Shown here: piece by piece, positions 19,273-28,601 of the stretch
How positions within the stretch are numbered: position 1 is the first letter of the stretch
Layout of the letters: each line of letters starts with the position of its first letter
From: an uncultured Dehalococcoidia bacterium
GTDB taxonomy: Bacteria > Chloroflexota > Dehalococcoidia > Lucifugimonadales > Lucifugimonadaceae
Reading direction: 5' to 3'
NCBI GenBank assembly: GCA_913052475.1
Contig: CAJXEJ010000003.1
Location: forward strand, 22,385 to 86,384
DNA length: 64,000 nt
Made by a program: the position numbers and the translations under genes
Notes under the pieces: model-generated
Databases searched by the model: none
Told to the model about the DNA's origin: nothing
Seen by the model: the letters and a program-made list of their open reading frames with translations, nothing else

Positions 19273-19947
19273 TCACTTTGCTGTGGTCGATGCCAGATCA
19301 AGAAAATTCTTGTAAATCTGTAACCCAACGTCACCACTTTTTTCCGGGTGAAACTGGGTTCCAGCGACATTGCCGCGGGCAATGGCTGCGCAGATTTCGA
19401 CACCGTAGTCGGTGGTTGCGGCTACTTCAACTTGCTCATTGGGAACGCATCGGTACGAGTGGACGAAGTAGAAGTGCGAGCCCTGCGGAATTCCCTTGAA
19501 CAGCAGGTTTCGATTCGCATCATCATTGGTAAACCGCACTGCGTTCCAGCCCATGTGGGGTACTTTCATTGCTGAACCCAGCTCATCGGTCATACCGGTT
19601 GGGATGAGTTGGACATTGCCTTCGACGAGTCCAAGCCCGGGTAGTTCGCCCTCTTCCGAAGAATCGAACAACACCTGTAGGCCAACACAGACACAAAGCA
19701 GCGGTTTGCCCGAAGCGGCGAACTCTTTAACCGGCTCCGACATTTCAAGCGTGTTAAGAGCATTCATTACAGCGTCGCTGGAACCAACGCCCGGTAGGAC
19801 GGCAGCATCGGCTGTAGCCAACTCAGCAGGATCGCTGGTTACAACGGGATCGGCACCAACTTTACGCAGCGCCTTCTCAACACTATGCACATTCGCGGCA
19901 CGGGTATTGAGAACGACGATGTGAGGTTTTCCGGAATTATTGGTCAT
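19273..19947 (-). CDS. hisH: Imidazole glycerol phosphate synthase subunit HisH
   Basis: VLPGVGSSDAVMNAL, GKPLLCVCVGLQVLFDSSEEG, FYFVHSY, VAGTQFHPEKSGDVG. Confidence 0.96.
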   Translation of the reverse strand: MTNNSGKPHIVVLNTRAANVHSVEKALRKVGADPVVTSDPAELATADAAVLPGVGSSDAVMNALNTLEMSEPVKEFAASGKPLLCVCVGLQVLFDSSEEGELPGLGLVEGNVQLIPTGMTDELGSAMKVPHMGWNAVRFTNDDANRNLLFKGIPQGSHFYFVHSYRCVPNEQVEVAATTDYGVEICAAIARGNVAGTQFHPEKSGDVGLQIYKNFLDLASTTAK

Positions 19948-20144
19948 TCTGGGCGACTCGCTGTGAATTTTCCGTAGATCGGTTTTTCACGAAACATCAA
20001 TTGTAGTTCGAAATTCATCAAATCACCCGTAATCCAATCCTCATAAGGACTTTACGCGACAGTTTTGCGCAAAAGTCGGCAACGCGCGAGAATGGTGTGC
20101 ATAATGTAGGTAGACCAGAGAACGACTGCGGCAGGTGAAAATCG

Positions 20145-20504
20145 ATGACGATGGCTCCGGGGCGCACAGTACCGATAAATACCATTGAGATCACTGAAAA
20201 AGCGGCGAGCAAGGTTAAGCAGTTCGCCGCCGACAAAGGCATGGAGAAATTCGGCCTGAAAGTCGCAGTGAAGGGCGGCGGTTGTTCGGGTTTGACCTAC
20301 GTCCTGGACATTGTCGAAGGCGCTGAAGAGGATGACAAAGTCGTCGTTCACCACGGTGTTGAGGTTTACGTGCCCAAAAAGGCGTTTGTATTCCTTGCGG
20401 GGACAGTTCTCGATTTTTCTGACGGACTAAACGGCAAAGGGTTCGAATTCGCCAATCCGATGGCCACTAAAACCTGCGGCTGCGGCACCTCGTTTTCGGT
20501 CTAG
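20145..20504 (+). CDS. Iron-sulfur cluster assembly accessory protein (IscA/SufA/ErpA family)
   Basis: KVAVKGGGCSGLTYVLDIVEG; FEFANPMATKTCGCGTSFSV. Confidence 0.94.
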   Translation: MTMAPGRTVPINTIEITEKAASKVKQFAADKGMEKFGLKVAVKGGGCSGLTYVLDIVEGAEEDDKVVVHHGVEVYVPKKAFVFLAGTVLDFSDGLNGKGFEFANPMATKTCGCGTSFSV

Positions 20505-20566
20505 GCGTGAGGCTAGGTGGTTCATCACGTTTCTATTCAGACCGTGACGGACGTAGGTAAGTATTT

Positions 20567-21529
20567 TTGCAATCTCGGACACTTCAGAAGGTAGATCAAT
20601 CGCAACTCGGCGCGCTTGTGAGTGATTGTGGGTTGGTTCGCTGGAGTAACTCGACGATCGTCGAGCATTCGGGTCCCGACGCTCTCGACCTGCTTCACCG
20701 ACTTACCACTAAAGAACTTCTGACGATCACCGAAGGCAAATCTCGTCGAACCGCGCTGACCTCAGATCGAGGCCGGGTTATCGATGTGTTCGTGGTGGCT
20801 CATGTCGAAGAGAATTGCTTGATGTTGATATCTGACTCGGACGATTCGGAGCGGATGGTCTCCGCTATCGACTACTTCACGATTATCGAAGACGCTGAAC
20901 TGACTGATCTATCTGGATCGTACGATCGAATATCACTCGTAGGCTCGAGAGCGCGAACCGTTATCGAGTCGGTATTTGGAATTGCCGTGCCTGACGATAC
21001 TGCTGCAATTATTAAATTCGGGACTGGTAGCGTCACCCTCGCGTCCGACACCTCACGAGGTGTCGGGTGGTTCGATGTGATTGGCGAGAGCTACGCGTTG
21101 GATTCGGCGATTAAGATGTTGGAAAAAGGCGGCGTCACTCCAATCGATTCCGAAACATTCGAGTATTTCCGTATCGACAACGCTATTCCCGGTTCCGATA
21201 GGGAATACGGCGAGCATGCGAATCCAATCGAGGCTGGCCTCCTTGATCTGATCGACTGGGACAAGGGCTGCTACGTCGGTCAGGAAGTTATCGTTCGACT
21301 CGATGCGTATGACAAGGTTCAGCGGGAACTCAGGGTGTTGGTTTCAAACTCACCGCTCGTTGAGAAGACAGGACTAACTGTCGCCTCGAAACCAGCCGGC
21401 GTGGTCACCAGTGCATCACGATTAGCAAGCGACGACGGTAAATACCTGAGCCTTGCTTTGGTGCGAAAAGCGTTTGCGGAGTCGAGCGCCGATCTCGAAG
21501 CGGATGGAATCGAAGCGGTTGTTCGGTAA
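20567..21529 (+). CDS. ygfZ: Folate-binding protein YgfZ / GcvT-like
   Basis: DLLHRLTTKELLTI, HANPIEAGLLDLIDWDKGCYVGQEVIVRLDAYDKVQRELRVL (K-G-C-Y-x-G-Q-E); TTG start. Confidence 0.85.
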   Translation: MQSRTLQKVDQSQLGALVSDCGLVRWSNSTIVEHSGPDALDLLHRLTTKELLTITEGKSRRTALTSDRGRVIDVFVVAHVEENCLMLISDSDDSERMVSAIDYFTIIEDAELTDLSGSYDRISLVGSRARTVIESVFGIAVPDDTAAIIKFGTGSVTLASDTSRGVGWFDVIGESYALDSAIKMLEKGGVTPIDSETFEYFRIDNAIPGSDREYGEHANPIEAGLLDLIDWDKGCYVGQEVIVRLDAYDKVQRELRVLVSNSPLVEKTGLTVASKPAGVVTSASRLASDDGKYLSLALVRKAFAESSADLEADGIEAVVR

Positions 21530-21760
21530 CCGGGTTTCCGGATTATCCTCGCGTAAGTCGTCGATTCTCCTCGTCCCGACCTTAGCGATAGCGAAGCGTA
21601 GGGACCTCGGCAGTTCAATTGAGGTTATCGCGACCGAACGTAACTGAGCAGTATCTATCCAAATTCGAACGGCGTAGATCTCTCCACTTCGCTGTCATAG
21701 CGGTCGTGACGAGGGTCGTTCGGGAAATTATCCGTCGCCTCACGCAGTGCGGCTTGCGAT

Positions 21761-22537
21761 CTACTGGTGTCGGAGTGTTTCTCCACCGTCGACCTTGATG
21801 ACTTGACCACGGATCATCTCGGCGTCGGTGCCACAGAGCATCGCCACGACTTTAGAGACGTCCTCCGATGTGATGACTTTTCCCGCTGGAGTCTCACGGG
21901 AAGCGATTTCTTTGACGCCAAATTCATCGGGGAACGCGTCGATGGCGTCGGTCATCACAAATCCTGCCGACACTGTGTTCACAGCGATTCCCTTCGGTCC
22001 GAGTTCGACCGCCAGATAGCGAGTTACCGCCTCAATCGCCGCCTTCGAAACGCCGACTGCGAAATAGGCGGGAAGCACCCGGGTAGAACCCGGGCTCGAA
22101 AGATTGATGATGCGGCTGCCCTCCGACATGAGACGAGAGGCTGCTACCGAAAGCATCCACGGACCTCGGGCGTTGATATCCATCGTCCAGTCCCAGTGTT
22201 TCGCTGAGAGTTCCGCAGCAGGTCGCATAACGCCCGAAGCGGCGTTGTTGACGAGAATATCTAGTCGTCCGAATTGCTCTTCGATCTTTCCGACCAGCGA
22301 TTCGACTGCGGCTTCGTCGCCGATATGTGCCTTGATTCGCATCGCAGTGACTCCGGCTGCCTCTAGCTCCTCAACGGTTGCATTGGCTGCCGCGTGGTTC
22401 TTGAGATAATTGATGATGACAGTGGCACCGCGCTGACCCAACTCGAGGGCAATCGCTTTGCCAATACCACGCGATCCACCAGTGACGAGCGCAATTTTGC
22501 CAGTCAGGTCGTTACTTGATGTGTTGGAATCGCTCAA
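21761..22537 (-). CDS. fabL: Enoyl-ACP reductase FabL-like (SDR)
   Basis: ALVTGGSRGIGKAIALELGQRGATVIINY; NNAASGVMRPAAELSAKHWDWTMDINARGPWM; VGVSKAAIEAVTRYLAVELGPKGIAVNTVSAG; EMIRGQVIKVDGGETL. Confidence 0.8.
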   Translation of the reverse strand: MSDSNTSSNDLTGKIALVTGGSRGIGKAIALELGQRGATVIINYLKNHAAANATVEELEAAGVTAMRIKAHIGDEAAVESLVGKIEEQFGRLDILVNNAASGVMRPAAELSAKHWDWTMDINARGPWMLSVAASRLMSEGSRIINLSSPGSTRVLPAYFAVGVSKAAIEAVTRYLAVELGPKGIAVNTVSAGFVMTDAIDAFPDEFGVKEIASRETPAGKVITSEDVSKVVAMLCGTDAEMIRGQVIKVDGGETLRHQ

Positions 22538-22553
22538 GGCTGTGCACTCGGCA

Positions 22554-23300
22554 TTAAATGGCCATTCCGCCGTCGACGCGGATTATGTCGCCAGTGATGT
22601 ACTGGGCTTCGTCGGTAGTCAGAAACACGATAGTTGGTGCTACCTCGTCGGGCTCGCCAAATCGACCCTGTGGAATCCATGTGAGAACGGTTTCGCGTTG
22701 TTTGTTCGAGATATCGGCGGAAGTGGCAGTTGTGATGTATCCGGGAGCCACGACATTGGCGGTAATGCCACGTGTGGCAACTTCTTTTGCAATGGACTGT
22801 GTAAAGCCAAATACCGCTGCCTTTGAGGCAGAGTAGTTCGATTGCCCGATGTTTCCTCGCATACCGACTACCGACGACACGTTTACGATTCGACCCCAGC
22901 GGCCTTTGACCATTCCGGGAATCACTTTGTGAGTGCAGTAGTAGGTGCCATACATGTTCACCTTCATTGTGTACTCGAACTGTTCGTCCTTCATTCGCAT
23001 CAATAGCGAGTCGTTAATTACTCCGGCGTTGTTGATGAGGATCTCGATCGGTCCGTGTGCCTCTACGGCCCGGTCGATCATCGTAGCGGCACTCTCTTTT
23101 TCGGCGACGTTGCCGCCGACTGCAATAGCAATTCCACCGGCGGCGCGAATTTCTTCGACAACTGCTTCGGCTTCTTCAGGATGAGTATTGTAGTTGACGG
23201 CCACGCGGTGTCCGTTCGCGGCCAGTCGAAGAGCGGTCGCTCGTCCGATTCCGCGAGATCCACCAGTTACTAGCGCACTTCTTGGCGTATTACCGCTCAA
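22554..23300 (-). CDS. fabG: 3-oxoacyl-ACP reductase
   Basis: ALVTGGSRGIGRATALRLAANGHRVAVNYNTH; NNAGVINDSLLMRMKDEQFEYTMKVNMYGTYYCT; YSASKAAVFGFTQSIAKEVATRGITANVVAPGYI. Confidence 0.92.
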   Translation of the reverse strand: MSGNTPRSALVTGGSRGIGRATALRLAANGHRVAVNYNTHPEEAEAVVEEIRAAGGIAIAVGGNVAEKESAATMIDRAVEAHGPIEILINNAGVINDSLLMRMKDEQFEYTMKVNMYGTYYCTHKVIPGMVKGRWGRIVNVSSVVGMRGNIGQSNYSASKAAVFGFTQSIAKEVATRGITANVVAPGYITTATSADISNKQRETVLTWIPQGRFGEPDEVAPTIVFLTTDEAQYITGDIIRVDGGMAI

Positions 23301-23354
23301 TATTTGACCCTCACGTTACGTATTGCGTTGTCCTGAACAGTTTGTCTCAAACTG

Positions 23355-24371
23355 CTAATCGCTTACTTCAGCCCTTATTCTGTCGAGCTCGGCCTGTTGG
23401 GCTTCGATCAATCCGGTGCTTGCAACGAATTTAGCTGTGCCAACTGCGTTTGCAACCGCACTAACCCCCGAAGCTCCGTGACCCACGATGGCAAGGCCAT
23501 TCACTCCGAGTAGTGGACCTCCGCCGAAGGCTTCAAGAATGTTCATGCGTTCGAATATTTCCTTTGAAAGTTTCTTACTTTCTTTGGTTTCTCCCAAAAC
23601 GCTATTCACATGGCCGACGATGGCATCACCGAGCCCCTCGGTAAGTTTGAGAACAACGTTACCAACGAATCCGTCACAAAGAACGACCTCGGCTTTGCCT
23701 TTTGGTAGGTCATTAGGTTCGATATTGCCGATGAAGTTGAGATCGGTTGAGTTCAGCAGATCGGTTGTTTCTTTGACGAGTGCGTTGCCTTTGCCTTCTT
23801 CCGATCCGATACTGAGCAATGCAATCCGTGGGTTGTCGTTCTTGTAGATCAGCTTCGACATGATGTTGCCGAGTGCTGCGAAATCTACGAGTAGTCCGGG
23901 TCGGGTGTCGACGTTGGTTCCTAGATCAATAATTACTGTGTTTGGCGCGTAACCGATGACTGGTCCGCCGAGGGCTCCACGATCGATTCCATCGAGGGTT
24001 CCGTAGACAACGGTTGCCGCTGCGATTGAGGCACCGGTTGAGCCCATGCTGACGAATCCGGCCGCCTTACCCATTTTTACGGTGCCTGCGGCAACAAATA
24101 TCGAAGCCTTGGGTTTAGAACGGAATGCACGCGCGGGGCTTTCGCCTTCTTCGACAATGCCCTCGGTAGGAACGACCTGAACCAGTTGTTTGGTTGGTGT
24201 GTCGTATTTATCGAGTTCGGCCTGAATCGCCTCGGCATCACCGACGAGGGCGATCGCTACTCCACCTTCACCGATTGCTTTCAGCGCAGCAGGCACGGTA
24301 ACCGATGGGCCGTGATCGCCGCCCATGGCATCGAGAGCTATTGGAATTATGCCTTCGGGAATCCCCGTCAT
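23355..24371 (-). CDS. plsX: Phosphate acyltransferase PlsX
   Basis: PIALDAMGGDHGPSVTVPAALKAI; GESPARAFRSKPKASI; IALLSIGSEEGKGNALVKET; EVVLCDGFVGNVVLKLTEG. Confidence 0.96.
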   Translation of the reverse strand: MTGIPEGIIPIALDAMGGDHGPSVTVPAALKAIGEGGVAIALVGDAEAIQAELDKYDTPTKQLVQVVPTEGIVEEGESPARAFRSKPKASIFVAAGTVKMGKAAGFVSMGSTGASIAAATVVYGTLDGIDRGALGGPVIGYAPNTVIIDLGTNVDTRPGLLVDFAALGNIMSKLIYKNDNPRIALLSIGSEEGKGNALVKETTDLLNSTDLNFIGNIEPNDLPKGKAEVVLCDGFVGNVVLKLTEGLGDAIVGHVNSVLGETKESKKLSKEIFERMNILEAFGGGPLLGVNGLAIVGHGASGVSAVANAVGTAKFVASTGLIEAQQAELDRIRAEVSD

Positions 24372-24425
24372 TATCTGTTCCGTGTTGCTGATCCACGGTT
24401 AAAGCCGGGGACGCAATTGTCCATC

Positions 24426-24845
24426 TTATTCCAAAGGTACTGTCGCTCGTCCGGCAGCAGCGTCCGTACCATCGGGCTTTTTGCATCCAATGACACAAGT
24501 TGCGATCAGCCCGTTATTAGATTCGTCGATAGATGTGATCTCACCGTAAGTGGTCACCGTTTCGCCCGGGAAGACCGGTGAGCTGAAGCGAACTTTGAGT
24601 TTTCCACCGGAGTGCCATGTGTCTGGAAATTCAGTTGCGAGCATCTCGGTGACGATTGCAAGGCTGAGCATGCCGTGTGCAATACGGGTGCCGAACTGGG
24701 TCGACGCGGCGTATGTCTCGTCCAAATGGATGGGGTTGTGATCACCCGATGCTTCAGCGTAGGCATCGACTCGAGCCTGAGTGATCTGGCGTTCGAAGCC
24801 GGAAAGGTTGTCGCCGGCCGCTCGCTGAGTGGTGTTTGAACTCAC
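24426..24845 (-). CDS. MaoC family dehydratase (HadB-like)
   Basis: VDAYAEASGDHNPIHLDETYAASTQFGTRIAHGMLSLAIVTEML; LKVRFSSPVFPGETVTTYGEI. Confidence 0.9.
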   Translation of the reverse strand: MSSNTTQRAAGDNLSGFERQITQARVDAYAEASGDHNPIHLDETYAASTQFGTRIAHGMLSLAIVTEMLATEFPDTWHSGGKLKVRFSSPVFPGETVTTYGEITSIDESNNGLIATCVIGCKKPDGTDAAAGRATVPLE

Positions 24846-25276
24846 GACGATGCCTGTCCGGTCACGACGATTGTCGTGGTGGAGGTGCCGATCTCGATTC
24901 CTTCGGAGTCGATGTACGAAACAGCTACGGTTGCGAAATGATTTCCTCGCCTTACGGAGTTCGCAGCCAGCCTTGCGGTCGCGTCGACCTTCTCACCGAT
25001 CTTGACCCGCCGTACCCAACCAACTTCCTGTCCAGTATGAATAGTCTGAAGTCCTCCGGAGAATAAACCCATATCTGCGATTAACTCGGTTAGAGCAGCA
25101 GCTACGACCATAATCGGCGCCAGCGAATCGCCATAGTCGGGAGATTCTGCTCCGCCGACTGCTTCTGCGTAGGCGGCTGCTCGGGCGGCGGGAATAGTTA
25201 CATCGTAGGGGCCGAATTCATGGCCAACCACGGCGGTCGATATCAGGGGTGCTTCCAATAAATATCCTCCGTCCAT
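24842..25276 (-). CDS. MaoC/FAS1-dehydratase-like N-terminal domain protein (HadA-like)
   Basis: HEFGPYDVTIPAARAAAYAEAVG...; IHTGQEVGWVRRVKIGEKVDATARL; start/stop overlap with the downstream MaoC gene. Confidence 0.8.
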   Translation of the reverse strand: MDGGYLLEAPLISTAVVGHEFGPYDVTIPAARAAAYAEAVGGAESPDYGDSLAPIMVVAAALTELIADMGLFSGGLQTIHTGQEVGWVRRVKIGEKVDATARLAANSVRRGNHFATVAVSYIDSEGIEIGTSTTTIVVTGQASS

Positions 25277-25366
25277 CCGACCGCTTAGTAGCAGTAGGAC
25301 TTCGCCGTAAAATGCGCATTGTAGATTTGCCCTGCTGGAGGGGCAAAGAAATGTGAAATCAATCGG

Positions 25367-25792
25367 CTATTCACCAGAGGTCGAACTGCCACCTCGTTGC
25401 ATGGAAATAGCCTCGTCGACCAATTCGCTGGCAAGTTCGTAGGATGCAGAGTTTCGAAAGTCGAGTTGTGAAATCGCAAGTACTCGATACAACAGGCCTG
25501 TCGAGACCAAACCACTATTGCTCTGACCAAGCACAGGGAGTCTTATTCCCATCGCCTCCGATATCGCTACTGCAGCGTTCATTCCGCTTCGATTCAAGTA
25601 CACGCGAGTGATTACCCGCCCTTTGTGGGTAACGCTTACTCCACTTTTGTCCTGATTGAGCTCAACCCTGAGATGGGAACGAGGTTTCTCGATCAGTTTG
25701 TAGCCATGCTCAATCGCGCGTTTTCTCGAAACGGTCAAGATAGATATCCATTCGCACAATAACCCTGCATATTTCGCACGGCGTGGGGGCAT
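25367..25792 (-). CDS. Hypothetical protein (141 aa)
   Basis: Open frame without a recognised motif; co-oriented with the FAS II operon. Confidence 0.4.
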   Translation of the reverse strand: MPPRRAKYAGLLCEWISILTVSRKRAIEHGYKLIEKPRSHLRVELNQDKSGVSVTHKGRVITRVYLNRSGMNAAVAISEAMGIRLPVLGQSNSGLVSTGLLYRVLAISQLDFRNSASYELASELVDEAISMQRGGSSTSGE

Positions 25793-25867
25793 TGAAATCG
25801 ACGTTAACCAAGTATAATCCCGACCCGAATCAACCGTAGACGGCAGTTCATATAGCGTGGATTAAAT

Positions 25868-25968
25868 TGAACTTTAAGGGTCAGGTGGTAGTGGTAACCG
25901 GCGTTGCCAGCCTGCTGATCGAAAAGGGTGCTAATACCGACGGGATTGACCTGAGCTGGATGAATTAA
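25868..25968 (+). pseudogene. Short SDR (Rossmann-fold) remnant
   Basis: Reads LNFKGQVVVVTGVASLLIEKGANTDGIDLSWMN*, resembling an SDR N-terminus with the GIG motif deleted. Confidence 0.4.
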
Positions 25969-26311
25969 TTACCACCCGCAACAACCCACTTCAGAACAGG
26001 GACGGAACAGGTCGTTTCCTAGCAGGACAAAGCGGTAATCCTGGAGGGCGTCCCGTGGGCTTCCACAGCTACATCAGCTGAGTAAACGAGAACAACAATG
26101 TCGGCTAATCACATTCTGCGGGGAATAAGGATGCCGACTCCTTAGATTGAGGCTGTTGACCCTAAGTTGACCCAACGGACTATTAGAAAACCTCTGGTAA
26201 CGTCTGGCGCAGGTTCAACGGTCACCAATACGGAACTAACTCAGGAAATGGTCTGTCTGGTAACGTCTGGAACGCGGTGAGTAGTACTGCGAGGGAGAGG
26301 GAACAGGAACC

Positions 26312-26893
26312 TTAGTTTGCTGAACTGATACCTAGCGCAGCGTCGGTCATGTCTGTGAGGATGTTGTCGAGAGTGGTACTCGTGTTAGGGCCGACCACCT
26401 TTTTGACGATTTCTCCTTCGGGTGTCACGAAGAATTTCTCTGGGATTCCGCTGACTCCAAAATCGATAAATATCTGCCCTTTTGGGTCGATGCCATTGAC
26501 GTAGTTGATGCCGTTTCTTTCAATGAACTCTTCAACCGGTGTTTCGGTATCCCAGATTGCAACACCGATGAACTCCACTCCACGCTCACGCCATTTGTCG
26601 TAGGTTTCAGCGAGAACAGGACCCTCTGCCCGACAGGGCGCACACCACGACGACCAGAAGTCGACCACGACGACCTTGCCACGGAAATCAGCGATCGAAA
26701 TTACGTCGCCATCGAGCGTCGTTAGATCGAAATCGGCGAATGGCTCAACCGAGAGACTGACTTCACCGAAGTTGTCGATAATTCCCGGTCTTCCGGCTTC
26801 ACCATCGTTCTGGATCACGCCCCAAGCGAGAAGCGACAGCACGAGCAGGATCGGAATTCCGACCCCTATTAGAACTGATCGCCTTTGGCCCAC
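26312..26893 (-). CDS. TlpA/ResA/CcmG-like thiol-disulfide oxidoreductase
   Basis: N-terminal TM; DFDLTTLDGDVISIADFRGKVVVVDFWSSWCAPCRAEGPVLAETYDKW; SGIPEKFFVTPEG. Confidence 0.9.
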   Translation of the reverse strand: MGQRRSVLIGVGIPILLVLSLLAWGVIQNDGEAGRPGIIDNFGEVSLSVEPFADFDLTTLDGDVISIADFRGKVVVVDFWSSWCAPCRAEGPVLAETYDKWRERGVEFIGVAIWDTETPVEEFIERNGINYVNGIDPKGQIFIDFGVSGIPEKFFVTPEGEIVKKVVGPNTSTTLDNILTDMTDAALGISSAN

Positions 26894-26895
26894 AG

Positions 26896-28239
26896 CTACT
26901 TGTCCGTATCTTCCGATGTGTTGTCTTCGTCGTCGGACGAATCTTCGAGCTTTTCATCAGATTCTTCGGACTGCTGTTCGAGAGATGTTGTAGCTTCATC
27001 GAATTCGAGTACGAAGTTCTTTAACTCTTCCCTTTTCTGGTTGTACTCATCTTCGCCAAGACTGCCATCTTCATATTTCTGATCGATTTCTGCGATTTCT
27101 GCGACAACCTCGGAGCGGGCTACCATCTCATAATCGTCTTGGTCGCTTCGGTTGGAGGGTTTGCGGGATGAGTACATCGCGTAACCAAAAATCGCCAATA
27201 GTGCCACTCCCACTATCCAAATGATCACGATTACGTACGTACGACCGTCGAAGAAATCAGAGACAGTCTGTCCCAGCGTCGGTTGTGGCAAGCCCGAGAA
27301 ACCTACTACCAAGTCGGTTTCAGCAGCGTAATCATCGCCTTCGTATTGATTGAACACCCTTTCGGCAACAACAATGGATTTAGCCGTGCTGAAGCCATCA
27401 GCACTCACCGAACCACCTTCGTCTGGTAGTAACATCCGAACTTGATCGGCGCCATATGGAAGCTTCAGGTTGAAATCGAAGTTATCACCTTCATACGGAA
27501 GGATGTAACTAATCAGAATTGCAAATTCGCCGGGTGGGACTGGATTGGTCAAAGCAAACCCAGAGTCGATTTCGAGGATGTTCCCGGTGGGTAGCTCGGA
27601 CTCTATCGAGAGGTCGGTAAATCCAACTGGAAGATTAAATCTAAGCAGATCGAGCCCTGACAATTCCGGATTGGTAATGTCCGGAACCCAGATTTCATCG
27701 CCGGTGTTATTAACGTCGATAACTGTCAGGACACCGAGCTGTCGGCTCCGGGCATCGATGGTCGGAATCATCATCACGTACGAACTGACACTGACTTCGT
27801 CTAATGACGTCGTTTCGTCGTAAATGTTGATACGGACGTTCTGCCAGTTTTCGACTGCTGCCATCTCGACAGAAGGTGTGTAGCTTCCACCGTTCACGAT
27901 AACCCGGTAATCCAGACCCGATCTTGATACTAGGTTGGAAAATCGGAAGATTCCATCTTCGTCGACACTGGTAGTTTCCTGCTCGATGATCTGGTTGTTT
28001 GCAAGATCGATCGACATCAGGATTACCCGAAGATCGACAGGCAGAACTCCGCCTTCGGTTCCATTGCTTACTTTACCCAGAATTCTGTCAGGTGGATTCT
28101 GGGCACTTGCGACGGGAAGTTCGGACGATTGGAAAAGAAATGCCAGAGCGAGGGCACCAACGATTGCGATTGCTAGTAGGCGGGATGCTGGCAGGTTCGA
28201 ATGGAATTTTATGGGAATTGGGGGTAGGTGGTTCATCAC
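26896..28239 (-). CDS. Secreted membrane-anchored protein with carboxypeptidase-regulatory-like N-terminus and acidic C-terminal tail
   Basis: N-terminal TM, one TM near residue 340, short-helix motif IDQKYEDGSLGEDEYNQKREELK; in the ccm cluster. Confidence 0.6.
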   Translation of the reverse strand: MMNHLPPIPIKFHSNLPASRLLAIAIVGALALAFLFQSSELPVASAQNPPDRILGKVSNGTEGGVLPVDLRVILMSIDLANNQIIEQETTSVDEDGIFRFSNLVSRSGLDYRVIVNGGSYTPSVEMAAVENWQNVRINIYDETTSLDEVSVSSYVMMIPTIDARSRQLGVLTVIDVNNTGDEIWVPDITNPELSGLDLLRFNLPVGFTDLSIESELPTGNILEIDSGFALTNPVPPGEFAILISYILPYEGDNFDFNLKLPYGADQVRMLLPDEGGSVSADGFSTAKSIVVAERVFNQYEGDDYAAETDLVVGFSGLPQPTLGQTVSDFFDGRTYVIVIIWIVGVALLAIFGYAMYSSRKPSNRSDQDDYEMVARSEVVAEIAEIDQKYEDGSLGEDEYNQKREELKNFVLEFDEATTSLEQQSEESDEKLEDSSDDEDNTSEDTDK

Positions 28240-28601
28240 AGATTGTCTCTACCCCTGGGTGAATGAGTGGTTTGTTCGCGTAGTCGGGATATTTCTTTTT
28301 CTAGATCTTCATCACGTCTGGAATCGATTGTTATCGAATCCGATTCCTGCTTAAGTATCTCTGCTGCCGATATCCTCAGTTGGTCTCGCTGCTGTTGATA
28401 ATCGGCTTCAGTAAGGTCGCCCAACTCATAGTCGGCTTCTATGTCACTTATTTTGCGATAAATTCGCAGTCGCTCGGCTCGAAGTTTTTCGCGGGTTACG
28501 AAGCTTTCTGACACTAGGCGGTATCGTTGCGACCCCAGAAACGGATATGCAATGACCGCTATCGAGATAATCGCCAGCAATGTACCTAGGACAATTGGCA
28601 T
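28236..28601 (-). CDS. Small membrane protein, CcmI-like, in the cytochrome c maturation cluster
   Basis: One TM, then ISDIEADYELGDLTEADYQQQRDQLRISAAEIL; overlaps both neighbours. Confidence 0.5.
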   Translation of the reverse strand: MPIVLGTLLAIISIAVIAYPFLGSQRYRLVSESFVTREKLRAERLRIYRKISDIEADYELGDLTEADYQQQRDQLRISAAEILKQESDSITIDSRRDEDLEKEISRLREQTTHSPRGRDNL

